Below are positions 16,374-25,447 of a stretch of DNA of 44,642 bases, piece by piece; position 1 is the first letter of the stretch; the number at the start of each line of letters is the position of its first letter. Below the pieces are notes generated by a model, which had not been told where the DNA came from, made no database searches, and saw only the letters and a program-made list of their open reading frames with translations. This DNA comes from an uncultured Nitrospira sp. (GTDB lineage Bacteria; Nitrospirota; Nitrospiria; Nitrospirales; Nitrospiraceae). The position numbers and the translations under genes were made by a program. The DNA is taken from positions 1-44,642 of the forward strand of contig CABVRW010000030.1 of NCBI GenBank assembly GCA_902500785.1. Reading direction: 5' to 3'.

Positions 16374-17750
16374 ATGCTACAACGAATCTTTGGTTTGGAA
16401 AATGAATACGGCCTGATCTTTTCTCCCAACGGGAAGATTTATCTCCCGATGGAAAAGGTGCTGGGCTATATCTTCGAGGGACTGATCCCTAACAGCTGGC
16501 CGTCCAACGCGTTTCTGGTCAACGGTGCGCGATTCTATCAGGATACCGGCTGCCATCCCGAGTATTCCACGCCGGAGTGCGACAACATCCGCGACCTGGT
16601 CATTCATGACAAAGCCGGCGAGCGTTTACTGGAGGCTTGTTTGCCGGCGGCCGAAGAGCGCCTGCGGGAGGAGGGGTTGTCCGGCGAGATCTATATTTTC
16701 AAGAACAACACCGATTCGCTCGGCAATACCTACGGCTGCCATGAAAATTATCTCATGCGTCGGGACGTGGATTTTTGGAAAGTCACCGAACAACTCATTC
16801 CATTTTTCGTGACCCGCCAGATCTACTCCGGTGCCGGTAAGGTACTGAAAGTCTCCGGTAAGCCGCAATACTTCATCTCGCAGCGCGCCCAGCATATTCA
16901 TGAGAAGACGTCCTCCTCGACGACCTCGTCGCGGAGCATCATCAATACCCGTGATGAACCGCACGCCGATGCGGAGAAGTATCGGCGACTCCACATCATC
17001 GTGGGTGATTCCAATATGTCGGAGTATGCCACCTACCTGAAGGTCGGCACCGCCACGTTGGTGCTCTCGATGATCGAAGCCGGGTATTCGGTGAGCGGCA
17101 TGGAACTCGAAGATCCCGTCAAAGCCATACGGGAAATTTCCCGCGATCCAACGCTCATGAAGAAGGTGAAGTTGGACGACGGCAGGCAGATGACGGCGAT
17201 CGAAATCCAGCGCGTCTACGTCAAGCGCGCCAAGGAGTTTCTGTCGGAGCAAGAGCATGATCCGGTGCTGGACGACGTCCTGGAGAAGTGGGTGTCCGTG
17301 TTGGATCGCCTGGAAGAGGATCCCATGCAACTGGTGCGCGAGGTCGATTGGGTGATGAAAAAACATCTCATCCAATCGTACACGGATAAAAAAGACTGCG
17401 GGTGGGATGACCCTCGGGTGTTTCTGTTGGATTTGCAATTTCATGACGTGAAACGGACGCGCGGGCTGTATTATTTGATGGAGAATCGAGGCATGGCCGT
17501 GCGGGCAGTCGAGGAGGAAGCGGTGCAGCGGGCGATGTCCGTACCGCCACAAACCACGCGCGCAAAAGTCCGCGGCGACTTTATCCGGTTTGCGCGTGCC
17601 AAGAACCGTTCGTACACGGTTGATTGGACCTATCTGAAGTTGAATGGGTACTGGGAAGAGACGATTCTCTGCATGGATCCGTTCAGCGCGGTGAACCGGC
17701 GTGTTGAGGAATTACTATCGCAAGTGTCGAGCGCGCGACTGTATCGATGA
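16374..17750 (+). CDS. pafA: Pup/UBact ligase PafA
   Basis: Ligase that joins the C-terminal glutamate of the modifier to substrate lysines using ATP. It is the partner paralogue of Dop but is PafA by FGLENEYG at residues 6-13, lack of the Dop loop, the nucleophile candidate Asp57 in ARFYQDTGCHPEYSTPECD, KNNTDSLGNTYGCHENYLM, INTRDEPHADAEKYRRLH and the C-terminal LCMDPFSAVNRRVEELL. The ATG at 16374 gives 458 residues, typical. Twenty upstream in-frame codons are rejected because the conserved GLENEYG should be near the N terminus. It follows prcA by 131 bases and overlaps the M23 frame at its stop. Confidence 0.95.
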   Translation: MLQRIFGLENEYGLIFSPNGKIYLPMEKVLGYIFEGLIPNSWPSNAFLVNGARFYQDTGCHPEYSTPECDNIRDLVIHDKAGERLLEACLPAAEERLREEGLSGEIYIFKNNTDSLGNTYGCHENYLMRRDVDFWKVTEQLIPFFVTRQIYSGAGKVLKVSGKPQYFISQRAQHIHEKTSSSTTSSRSIINTRDEPHADAEKYRRLHIIVGDSNMSEYATYLKVGTATLVLSMIEAGYSVSGMELEDPVKAIREISRDPTLMKKVKLDDGRQMTAIEIQRVYVKRAKEFLSEQEHDPVLDDVLEKWVSVLDRLEEDPMQLVREVDWVMKKHLIQSYTDKKDCGWDDPRVFLLDLQFHDVKRTRGLYYLMENRGMAVRAVEEEAVQRAMSVPPQTTRAKVRGDFIRFARAKNRSYTVDWTYLKLNGYWEETILCMDPFSAVNRRVEELLSQVSSARLYR

Positions 17751-17782
17751 CACGGGTTGAAGGGCAGAGACGAGGCAAGACC

Positions 17783-18769
17783 ATGTCGTTCCTAGATCGC
17801 TTTCTCATCATCGCCGTCGTCCTGTTGACGAGCGTCTTTCCGGTCGAGTTGTTTCCGAACACGGGGCCTGTGCCTCGCGGGGGCGACGGGCAATTCAGCG
17901 GCAGGCAGGGGCAGGTCGTCGTCATCACCGTTCCGGACATCAAGGATGCGACAAGCGTCAAAGGGCAGTTTCTGGGGCGCAGGGTGACGTTCTTTCCGGA
18001 CCCATCCACCGGCGGTGGCGCCGGGTACCTCGGATTGTTGGGGATTGATATGCAGGATGAGCCAGGGGCGCACGAGCTCACGATCGACGCGCAATTGGGC
18101 GAGCAGACACGCCATCTCTCCTATCAGGTATTGGTGTTGAAAGAAAAATTCTCCATCGAACATCTGAAGTTGCCGAAAGAGAAGGTGGATCTTGACGAGA
18201 AGGCCGCTGCGCGTTGGAAGGCCGAACAGGAGCAGGTTCGCAAGGCCTTGGCCGAAGAGTCTGCCATGCGGCTCTGGCAGGTGGGGTTCATCGAACCGGT
18301 CCATGGCAAGCGCACAGGGATATTCGGCAGCGTCCGCATTATGAATGGTCAAGCCAGGAATCCGCACAGCGGGGAAGATATCGGCGCCCCAATGGGGACC
18401 GATGTCATGGCCAGTAATGACGGCGTGGTTCGGCTCACCGTGGATCACATCTTTTCAGGCCGCGGCATCTTCGTGGACCACGGTCTTGGCTTGTACTCGA
18501 TGTATTTTCATTTGTCCGATGTGCTGGTCAAAGAAGGAGACCTGATCAAGGCCGGACAGGTGATCGGCAAGGTCGGCGCCACCGGCAGAGCCACCGGCCC
18601 TCATCTCCATTGGGGCATGAAGTTGAACGGCGCGCGTGTGAATCCCTACACCCTGCTTGAATTGCCTTTTCCGCAGAATCCCGCCGCCGCGCGGCCGATA
18701 TCGGCCACGCCGTCTTCCCCAGTACGAACAGAATCAAATTCCGCTTCAGTCGGCGGCGATACCCGCTAA
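17783..18769 (+). CDS. M23 family metallopeptidase with intact zinc site
   Basis: Probable secreted or membrane-anchored peptidoglycan endopeptidase. The start at 17783 gives 328 residues: signal peptide FLIIAVVLLTSVFPVE, a beta-rich N-terminal region, a short charged helix (about 130-155), then the LytM domain with HSGEDIGAPMG (HxGxD), YSMYFHLS and GPHLHWGMKLNG (HxH). Unlike the EnvC-like protein at 6360, all zinc ligands are present. ATG 17783 has GAGG seven bases upstream. An ATG at 17747, overlapping the pafA stop as ATGA, would add 12 residues and is the alternative. No known link of this family to proteasomes; the shared operon is inference. Confidence 0.9.
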   Translation: MSFLDRFLIIAVVLLTSVFPVELFPNTGPVPRGGDGQFSGRQGQVVVITVPDIKDATSVKGQFLGRRVTFFPDPSTGGGAGYLGLLGIDMQDEPGAHELTIDAQLGEQTRHLSYQVLVLKEKFSIEHLKLPKEKVDLDEKAAARWKAEQEQVRKALAEESAMRLWQVGFIEPVHGKRTGIFGSVRIMNGQARNPHSGEDIGAPMGTDVMASNDGVVRLTVDHIFSGRGIFVDHGLGLYSMYFHLSDVLVKEGDLIKAGQVIGKVGATGRATGPHLHWGMKLNGARVNPYTLLELPFPQNPAAARPISATPSSPVRTESNSASVGGDTR

Positions 18770-18841
18770 CGGTTGTCGCCCCGCCGACGCTCCACCTCAG
18801 CCCCGGCCGATACACGCTCAGGAAGTATGACACGGTTCGAC

Positions 18842-21268
18842 TCAGGCCCCGTGTGGCACCGAATCAAGGGCTGCCGTCACCGCTTTTACCAGCGAGTCAG
18901 GGGTATAGGGCTTCGGCAAGAATGCCGTCTCCGTATTCAGGTCTTCCAACAATGTGTCTTCTCGGTCTGAATAACCGGACGTGAGGATGACTTTGATGTC
19001 CGGTTGCAGGGTCCGAAGTGCTTGAGCGAGTTGTATCCCTCCCATGCCTGGCATCACCAGATCGGTAATCAAGAGTGCGACTTTGCGCACCTCCTGACGA
19101 ACCATCTGTAACGCGTCCTCGCCGGTGCGAGCGGCCAAGACCGTATAGTGTTGAGCGACCAGCACGGTATGCGCCAAGCCGCGAACCATGTCATTGTCTT
19201 CCACCAGTAGAATGATTTCTGATGGTTCAGTGATGATCTTGGACGGACCCACCGGACGCGGCGTGTCGGAATCCTCGTCCATGCGGGGCAGGTATATCGT
19301 GAATGTGGTCCCGTTTCCCGGCTCGCTCTTAATCCCGACGGTGCCTCCGTTCTGCCGGACGATTCCGTAGACTGTGGACAGTCCAAGGCCGGTTCCTTTG
19401 CCCAGCGCTTTCGTCGTAAAAAACGGCTCAAACACGTGCGCCAATGTGTCGGCATCCATCCCGCACCCTGTGTCCCGAACGACGAGCGTGACGTAGGGAC
19501 CAGGAGTGAGGGTATCCGGCCAGAGTGGATCGGAGTGGACGATCGATACCGAGTTCGTTTCCAAATGAAGGCGCCCTCCCTGCGGCATCGCATCTCGAGC
19601 ATTGACCACGAGATTCATCACGACCTGTTCGATTTGACCGGAATCTGCCTTGATTCGTCCCAGCCCGGAATCCAAGGTGAGGACGAGTTCAATATCCTCG
19701 CCGATGACACGCTTCATGAGCTCGACAATTTCGGTCACATGGTCATTGAGGTTGAGCGGTTGGCGTTCGACAATCTGGTGACGTGTGAAGGCCAGTAATT
19801 GTCGAGTCAACGCGGTGGCCTTATTGCCGGCCTCCCTGATTTGTGCCATGCCCCGTTGCGCTCGGGAGGTCAATCCTGGCTCGTCCATCAAGAGTTCGGC
19901 CCAACTATTGATGATGGTCAACAGATTATTGAAGTCATGTGCAACGCCTCCGGCCATGCGTCCGAGGGCTTCCATTTTCTGTGCTTGGCGAAGTTGCCGT
20001 TCGAGATCCTTTCGATGAAGAAATTCAGAGATCATGGCGCCTAATTCAGAGATTCGTTCTAATTTGGAGACTGTAGGGCGGAGCCGTTCATAGGTGAGAA
20101 ATTCCATGATGCCCAGGATCTCTTTCCCCGTATAGATCGGGAATGCGATCACTCCGTGGAGGTCGGCTTGGCGCGCGGCTTGAAGGGCGGGAAATTCGGC
20201 CTCATGTAGAATATCCGGGCAGAGAGTGGCATCCCCCGTCTTCCAAACCTGCCCAGCCACGCCATCCCCCTGTCGTAGCACCAGGCCCTGGTAGATTTGG
20301 GAGAAGTGCTCCGCAGGAAAGCCCGACTGGTGCCACAGGGCATTGCACCGCAGCGTCTTGTCCTGTGCCTCGACGAGCCACAAGGCCCCCAACGTCCAGC
20401 CTTGGAGTTCGCACATGGCACGAAGGATCTTGGGCACCGCCTCATTGAGCGAAGCCGATTCTTCGAGGGCGAGGCCGACGGCGAGTTGAACGGCATGCAT
20501 CGTTTCAGCATGCCGGCGTTCAGTGATGTCGGTCTTGGCGCCGATCATGCGATACGGCCCGCCCGCCTGGTCCCGAAGCACATAGCCGTGATCGATCACA
20601 TAGGCATAGGTGCCATCGATCCGACGAAATCGATATTCAGCAGTCCACAAATGCTGATCCGACTGAAGTACTTGGGTGAGGTTGGCGAGTACCGAGGCTC
20701 GGTCCTCGGGATGAATCTGCTCGGACCAGGGAATCAAGCCGACCCGAAGATCCTCCGCGCCGGGTCCGTACACCGTTTGATAGGCATCGTTGAACCATGT
20801 CGCCCCGGAGGTGAGGTCCCAGTCCCAGATGCCGTCCCGAGTGGCGAGACACGTCAGGTGAAACCGCTCTTCGCTCTTCCGCAGAGCTTGCTCGACACGG
20901 TGCCGGCCCATGGCATAACGAATGGCGCGTCTCAATCCATCACTCGTCAATCGGCCTTTTACGAGGTAGTCCTGCGCGCCGTGCAGAAGGGATTTCTCGG
21001 CCACCATGTCGTTGTCCAATCCCGTCAATACGATGACCGGCGCATCACGGGCTTGATCCCGTACCCGATCGAGAGTCTCCAATCCATGGCTGTCCGGCAG
21101 AGAGAGATCCACCAAGACGGCGTCCACATGATGTTCCGCAAGTGTCAACACGCCTGTTTCAAGTCTGTCTACCCAATTGAGGGTGAAGCTGTCCGGCGTG
21201 TGGTCACAGAGTGCTTCACGGATGAGTTCCGCATCATCTTCATTATCCTCAATCAACAACACCTGCAT
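18842..21268 (-). CDS. Hybrid histidine kinase (REC-PAS-GAF-HisKA-HATPase-REC)
   Basis: Cytoplasmic signalling protein of 808 residues with no membrane helix. Domains in order: receiver (1-120, phospho-acceptor Asp54 in VLVDLSLPDS), PAS (about 130-252, ending KTDITERR), GAF (about 262-417), HisKA with His444 in GGVAHDFNNLL, HATPase_c with NLVVNARDAM, DTGCGMD and GKGTGLGLSTVYGIV, and a C-terminal receiver with LLITDLVMPGMGG. No DNA-binding or enzymatic output domain. ATG at 21268, three bases after the stop of the receiver gene, so it is the last gene of the trio. It converges with the M23 gene, 72 bases apart, without a clear terminator. Confidence 0.93.
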   Translation of the reverse strand: MQVLLIEDNEDDAELIREALCDHTPDSFTLNWVDRLETGVLTLAEHHVDAVLVDLSLPDSHGLETLDRVRDQARDAPVIVLTGLDNDMVAEKSLLHGAQDYLVKGRLTSDGLRRAIRYAMGRHRVEQALRKSEERFHLTCLATRDGIWDWDLTSGATWFNDAYQTVYGPGAEDLRVGLIPWSEQIHPEDRASVLANLTQVLQSDQHLWTAEYRFRRIDGTYAYVIDHGYVLRDQAGGPYRMIGAKTDITERRHAETMHAVQLAVGLALEESASLNEAVPKILRAMCELQGWTLGALWLVEAQDKTLRCNALWHQSGFPAEHFSQIYQGLVLRQGDGVAGQVWKTGDATLCPDILHEAEFPALQAARQADLHGVIAFPIYTGKEILGIMEFLTYERLRPTVSKLERISELGAMISEFLHRKDLERQLRQAQKMEALGRMAGGVAHDFNNLLTIINSWAELLMDEPGLTSRAQRGMAQIREAGNKATALTRQLLAFTRHQIVERQPLNLNDHVTEIVELMKRVIGEDIELVLTLDSGLGRIKADSGQIEQVVMNLVVNARDAMPQGGRLHLETNSVSIVHSDPLWPDTLTPGPYVTLVVRDTGCGMDADTLAHVFEPFFTTKALGKGTGLGLSTVYGIVRQNGGTVGIKSEPGNGTTFTIYLPRMDEDSDTPRPVGPSKIITEPSEIILLVEDNDMVRGLAHTVLVAQHYTVLAARTGEDALQMVRQEVRKVALLITDLVMPGMGGIQLAQALRTLQPDIKVILTSGYSDREDTLLEDLNTETAFLPKPYTPDSLVKAVTAALDSVPHGA

Positions 21269-21271
21269 GCG

Positions 21272-21712
21272 TTACCTCTTCAGTGTTGGGACTTTCGAGA
21301 CCAGGGTCCAATAGAGTTCGAATTCTTTCACGACGGCGAGGAATCGCGTGAATGTGACCGGCTTGCGAATGTAGGAGCAGGCGCCCTGTTCAAACGAACG
21401 CAGGATATCCTCTTCGCGTTCACTGACGGTCAGGATGACGATCGGAAGCGGGCGAAACCGGGGGTCGGATTTGATTTCCGTCAGCACCTCAAGCCCGGTT
21501 TTTTTCGGCATATTGATGTCGAGGAGCACCATGCCTGGAAGTGGGAAGCGGCTGAAGACGCCTTCTCCTCGCAAGTAGGCGAGGGCCTCCTCGCCGTCGC
21601 GCACAACGGTGATACGATTGGCCATGTTCACGCTCTCGAAGGCTTCTCGGATCAGCAAGATATCGTCTTCATTGTCTTCTGCGATCAGAATATCGAATGG
21701 CCGCATGGTCAT
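21272..21712 (-). CDS. Single-domain response regulator (Rcp1-like)
   Basis: A CheY-like receiver of 146 residues without an output domain: acidic pocket in IAEDNEDD, phospho-acceptor Asp in VLLDINMPKKTG, Thr in VILTVSE and Lys in SYIRKPV. The extended spacing and the pattern PGMVLLDINMPKKTGLEVL resemble Rcp1-type regulators that usually sit next to phytochrome-like or multi-PAS kinases. Its ATG overlaps the stop of the upstream kinase (ATGA), so translation is coupled and that kinase is the likely phosphodonor. It probably passes phosphate on to the hybrid kinase downstream or to an unlinked partner. Confidence 0.93.
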   Translation of the reverse strand: MTMRPFDILIAEDNEDDILLIREAFESVNMANRITVVRDGEEALAYLRGEGVFSRFPLPGMVLLDINMPKKTGLEVLTEIKSDPRFRPLPIVILTVSEREEDILRSFEQGACSYIRKPVTFTRFLAVVKEFELYWTLVSKVPTLKR

Positions 21713-24700
21713 GTGCTCACCTCGCTTGGAATAGGCTGTTTCACACCGAAGGTAATAAAAAAATCCGAACCGCCGCCTTCGCGAGGTGCCATCCAGGCAC
21801 GGCCACCGTGTCGTTCCGCCACTTGCCGAACGATGGCCAGCCCTGCTCCGGTGCCCTCGATCTCCCGTCCGACTGCCCGTCTGAATAGCTCAAAGATTCG
21901 CTCGCGCTGGTCCGGGGCCACTCCGGGGCCACGGTCTCGCACGACCAGACCGATGAGTGCCGTGCCGTCAAGATCCACCATGGTATGCGGGGCAATCTCA
22001 ACGTTGGGAGGCTCGCCGGCGGATGCAAACTTGAGCGCATTCGAGACCAGATTGTAGATGCCCTGAATGGCCCAGGTGGTGTTGACTCGCAGGTTGGGAA
22101 GGGGTGAGCGAATCGTGATTTTTGCGCCGGTTTCTTTCATGCGCCTCTCAAGCCGGCGCATGACTTCTTGGACGAGCTGGTCGGCGTCGATGTCGGTGAC
22201 CGGGGGATCCATCCGCTGCGCGCGGGAGAGGTCCAGGATGTCCGTGAGCAATTGATCGAGCCGCTGCGTGGCCCGGACAATGCGTCGGAGGAAGTCTTGC
22301 CCTTTCTCATCGAGCCGGTTCGCATATCGTTCCTGGAGCAGGACCGAGAAACTCTCGATGGCCCGGAGCGGTTCCTTCAGATCGTGCGAGGTCACGTGCA
22401 GAAGGGTTTCGAGATCCTTGTTTTTTTCGAGGATCATGACCTCGGACTGTCGTCGTTCGGTGATATCCCGGTTGGTTTCCAATACAAGGCTGCGGCCATT
22501 GGTCTTCAGGAGTCCCCAACGGCTGTCCACCAGGAGATCGTGCCCCGCCTTCGTGCGCTGGTATAGTTCACCCGTCCATTCGCCGCTCGATTCCAGTGTC
22601 GCGTGGATCTGATCGAGTGGAAAAGGGAAGACGGTCCGCAACAACGCATTGCTGGACTGTCCCAATGCTTCAGACCGCGTAAACCCATAGAGTTGTTCGC
22701 ATCCTCGATTCCACTCGACGATGCCGTTCTGCATATCCCACGCGAAGATCGGTTCATACGACAGTTCCAGGAGTTTGCGCTGCTGTTCCATCGTCTCCTC
22801 GGCGCGCTTTTTAGCGGTAATGTCACGGGCGATCGTCGAGATTCCGATGACCGTTCCCTCTGCATTTTTGATCGGAGAAACAGTCAGTGAGACATAGAGC
22901 GAGGTACCATTTTTACGTACCCGGAGCGTTTCATGTTGACGATGATGTTTTCCGGCTTTCACTTCTTCAAAGGTGATCCATTCTTCTTGCCGTTGATGGG
23001 GAGGCACGATGTGACGGATCGGTTGGCCGACCATTTCTTCCGCGAGATAGCCGAACATCTGTTCGGCGCTCAGATTCCAGGTCAGAATCAGTCCGTCTAA
23101 TCCTTGCCCGATGATGGCATCGGAAGACGATTCGACAATGGCCCCCAGTCGAGCTTGGACTTCTTCGGATCTCTTGCGATCGTCGATATCCGTATGAGTT
23201 CTCAACCATTTCACGACGCGGCCGTCATCGCCGTGGATCGGTGTGGCCTGGCTGCGGAACCAGCGATACTGGCCGTCGGCGCTGCGAATGCGGAATTCAA
23301 TGTCGAGGGGTGCTTTCGAACCGACTGCCGCGTCCCACCGTTCGATCGTCATGCTACGGTCGTCGGGATGGAGTTGCTCCAGCCAACCACTGCTCAATTG
23401 TAGTTCTGCGGCCATACCGGTGTAGGCAACCCACTGCGGACTCAGATAGTCACAGGCGCCTTCCGGTGTACAGGTCAAGATGAGCTGCGGCAAACATTCC
23501 AATAGCTCACGAAATCGAGCTTCGCTGGCTTTGAGGGCATCCTCGGCCTGCTTCCGTTGAGAAATGTCGCGGAGAATGACGGTGAAGAGCTTTTGTCCAC
23601 GAGCGCGGACTTGCGAAATGGAGGCCTCGATGGGGAATTCTTCCCCGTTTGTTCGAAGTCCCGAGATGGTTCCGAGGGCTCCCATCTGGCGTTTGGTCAC
23701 GGACGTCCGGCCAAAGGCCGCGACATGGTGGCTATGTTTCGTCCGGAAACGTTCCGGGATCAGCATCGTGACCGATCGACCGATCGCCTCTTGGGCCGTG
23801 CATCCGAACATCGTCTCAGCGGAGGTATTAAAATGCGTGATCTCCTGCCGTTCATTAATAGTGATAATGCCATCCATTGCAGAGCCGAAGATGCTGCTGA
23901 GACGCTGTTCGCTATCTTGAGCTGCGGCCAGGGCTTCCCTATGCTCGGTGATGTCGATACAGGAGCCGATGAATCCGACGAAGACATTTTCCCCCTCGAA
24001 GCGCGGAAGGCCATGGTCCAGCACCCAGCGCCATTCGCCGTCATGCCGCCGCAGCCGGTATTCCATTTTGAATTCCCGTCTGGCCTCGAAGGAGCTTTCG
24101 TACACTTTCAGGCAATAGTCGTGGTCGTCCGGATGGACATGCTGTGCCCAACCGTTTCCCACTTCTTCTTCCAGGCTGCGACCGACGAATTCTAACCAAG
24201 GGGTATTGAACCAGATGCAACTCTTGGAAAGATCGCTGATCCAGATCAACACCGGGGCATGGTTCGCCATCAACTGAAAGCGAAGCTCAGTCGATTTCAG
24301 GGCCGCCTGAGTGTTGCGGGTGGTGATGAGCTCCTGTTCCAACCGCTCGTTGGTGAGACGAAGCGCTTCAGTTCGTTCCTTGACCTCAGTCTCGAGCTCC
24401 TCGTGACTCTTGCGTAACAAGATATCCGCCCGTTTGCGATCCGTGATATCCACCAACGTGGAGCGGCTGGCTACAAATCGGCCGTCGGCATCAGTGATCG
24501 CAGTGGCGCTAAGGAGGGTGGGAAATGTCGTGCCGTTTTTACGGACCATGTCGAACTCCAAGCCGGGGACGCGTCCTTCCTTCCTAAAGATCGGAAACTG
24601 CTCCTGAAAGAGTTGGACGCCGGCGGATGTCAGCAAGTCGGAAAACCGTTTCTTGCCCAAAACCTCCTGTTTCGTGTAGCCGAGCCAGTTGAGTTCGGTT

Positions 24701-25227
24701 TGGTTCATCGCAATGATAAGGCCGTCAGGGTCGAGAGAATGATAGCCGCAGGGCGCATGGTCATAGAGGTCTTGCAGCTCTTCGGCGTTCTTCGCCAGGA
24801 GGCTTTCCCTCAGCCGTAGGGCTTGGTGTTCAACCTCTCGAGTCGCTGCCTTCATCAGATCGTGCGTCATGCGTCGATGCTGAACGGCGAGATAGGCGAT
24901 GATGATGAACAGTCCGCAACCGGCCGACCGATTGAGCAACGGAATCCATGTCGGCACGTCAGGCAATGATGCTTTCAGGAGATAAGCGAGGAAGGTGAGT
25001 CCTGCGCAGAAAAATGCCGAGATCAGTGGCGGTACGCTATAGGATGTCCGGTGGATAAGGAGCAGTGGAATGAGATACAGAATCCAGGCGGGAATTCCGC
25101 GTGGAGTGATGCTATCGAGTATGAACACAAGTCCGATCAGGAGGGCGGCAAGAGCGACCGTTGCAGGTCCGTACTCAGGACGAGCAGTCGCTTCTGTCGT
25201 CGGCCAGGATCGACCAACAGTGGTCAT
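21709..25227 (-). CDS. Membrane-anchored histidine kinase with six PAS domains
   Basis: A sensor kinase of 1172 residues. About four N-terminal membrane helices (ALAALLIGLVFIL to CGLFIIIAYLAV) are followed by six PAS/PAC units, each closed by a DITxR-type signature (DITDRKRAD, DITEHREAL, DISQRKQAE, DIDDRKRSE, DITAKKRAE, DITERRQSE). HisKA has His948 in HVTSHDLKEPLRAIE, the type found in bacteriophytochrome kinases. HATPase_c shows NLVSNALKFA, DRGPGV and GTGAGLAIV. The start ATG at 25227 has the ribosome site AGGAG just upstream; a GTG reading from 25278 is less likely. A good promoter lies at 25299-25327. The ligands of the PAS domains cannot be read from sequence. Confidence 0.92.
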   Translation of the reverse strand: MTTVGRSWPTTEATARPEYGPATVALAALLIGLVFILDSITPRGIPAWILYLIPLLLIHRTSYSVPPLISAFFCAGLTFLAYLLKASLPDVPTWIPLLNRSAGCGLFIIIAYLAVQHRRMTHDLMKAATREVEHQALRLRESLLAKNAEELQDLYDHAPCGYHSLDPDGLIIAMNQTELNWLGYTKQEVLGKKRFSDLLTSAGVQLFQEQFPIFRKEGRVPGLEFDMVRKNGTTFPTLLSATAITDADGRFVASRSTLVDITDRKRADILLRKSHEELETEVKERTEALRLTNERLEQELITTRNTQAALKSTELRFQLMANHAPVLIWISDLSKSCIWFNTPWLEFVGRSLEEEVGNGWAQHVHPDDHDYCLKVYESSFEARREFKMEYRLRRHDGEWRWVLDHGLPRFEGENVFVGFIGSCIDITEHREALAAAQDSEQRLSSIFGSAMDGIITINERQEITHFNTSAETMFGCTAQEAIGRSVTMLIPERFRTKHSHHVAAFGRTSVTKRQMGALGTISGLRTNGEEFPIEASISQVRARGQKLFTVILRDISQRKQAEDALKASEARFRELLECLPQLILTCTPEGACDYLSPQWVAYTGMAAELQLSSGWLEQLHPDDRSMTIERWDAAVGSKAPLDIEFRIRSADGQYRWFRSQATPIHGDDGRVVKWLRTHTDIDDRKRSEEVQARLGAIVESSSDAIIGQGLDGLILTWNLSAEQMFGYLAEEMVGQPIRHIVPPHQRQEEWITFEEVKAGKHHRQHETLRVRKNGTSLYVSLTVSPIKNAEGTVIGISTIARDITAKKRAEETMEQQRKLLELSYEPIFAWDMQNGIVEWNRGCEQLYGFTRSEALGQSSNALLRTVFPFPLDQIHATLESSGEWTGELYQRTKAGHDLLVDSRWGLLKTNGRSLVLETNRDITERRQSEVMILEKNKDLETLLHVTSHDLKEPLRAIESFSVLLQERYANRLDEKGQDFLRRIVRATQRLDQLLTDILDLSRAQRMDPPVTDIDADQLVQEVMRRLERRMKETGAKITIRSPLPNLRVNTTWAIQGIYNLVSNALKFASAGEPPNVEIAPHTMVDLDGTALIGLVVRDRGPGVAPDQRERIFELFRRAVGREIEGTGAGLAIVRQVAERHGGRAWMAPREGGGSDFFITFGVKQPIPSEVST

Positions 25228-25298
25228 GGGGCTCCTGTTCGATAGCCGATCATATGGTCGGCAGAGCTTGCGCGGCACACTTTAACATAGAGGTAAAA

Positions 25299-25327
25299 AT
25301 ACTATGAATAAATCTTTAGGTTTTCAA
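25299..25327 (-). promoter_or_regulatory. Predicted sigma70 promoter of the kinase trio
   Basis: On the minus strand TTGAAA (25327-25322, 5 of 6) and TAGTAT (25304-25299, 4 of 6) are spaced by 17 bases in an AT-rich stretch that stands out from the GC-rich surroundings. Start near 25292, about 65 bases before the kinase ATG. Confidence 0.55.
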
Positions 25328-25341
25328 CAGATGCGATGAGC

Positions 25342-25359
25342 CCTAGGGCAACCCCTAGG
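25342..25359. promoter_or_regulatory. Perfect inverted repeat upstream of the kinase promoter
   Basis: CCTAGGG, four bases, CCCTAGG: a perfect 7-base inverted repeat 14 bases upstream of the -35 of the minus-strand promoter. No T-run follows on either strand, so a terminator is unlikely; a regulator binding site is the simpler reading. The remaining 25360-25447 up to the HD gene shows nothing further. Confidence 0.4.
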
Positions 25360-25447
25360 AGGGACATGGTGTCGAATGTCGAGGCGAGGAAGGTATGGGT
25401 GGTCTCGCCGCCTACAGACGGGTGCCGTCCGCTCGGTCGATGATCAG

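Noticed and set aside
18770..18841. Possible bidirectional terminator between the M23 gene and the hybrid kinase
   Set aside because: Only weak GC-rich inverted segments and no T-run on either strand.
20297..22057. A 586-codon frame on the plus strand opposite the kinase and receiver genes
   Set aside because: It mirrors real minus-strand domains (REC, HisKA, HATPase) codon for codon and shows no family motif itself; long antisense frames are common in GC-rich genes.
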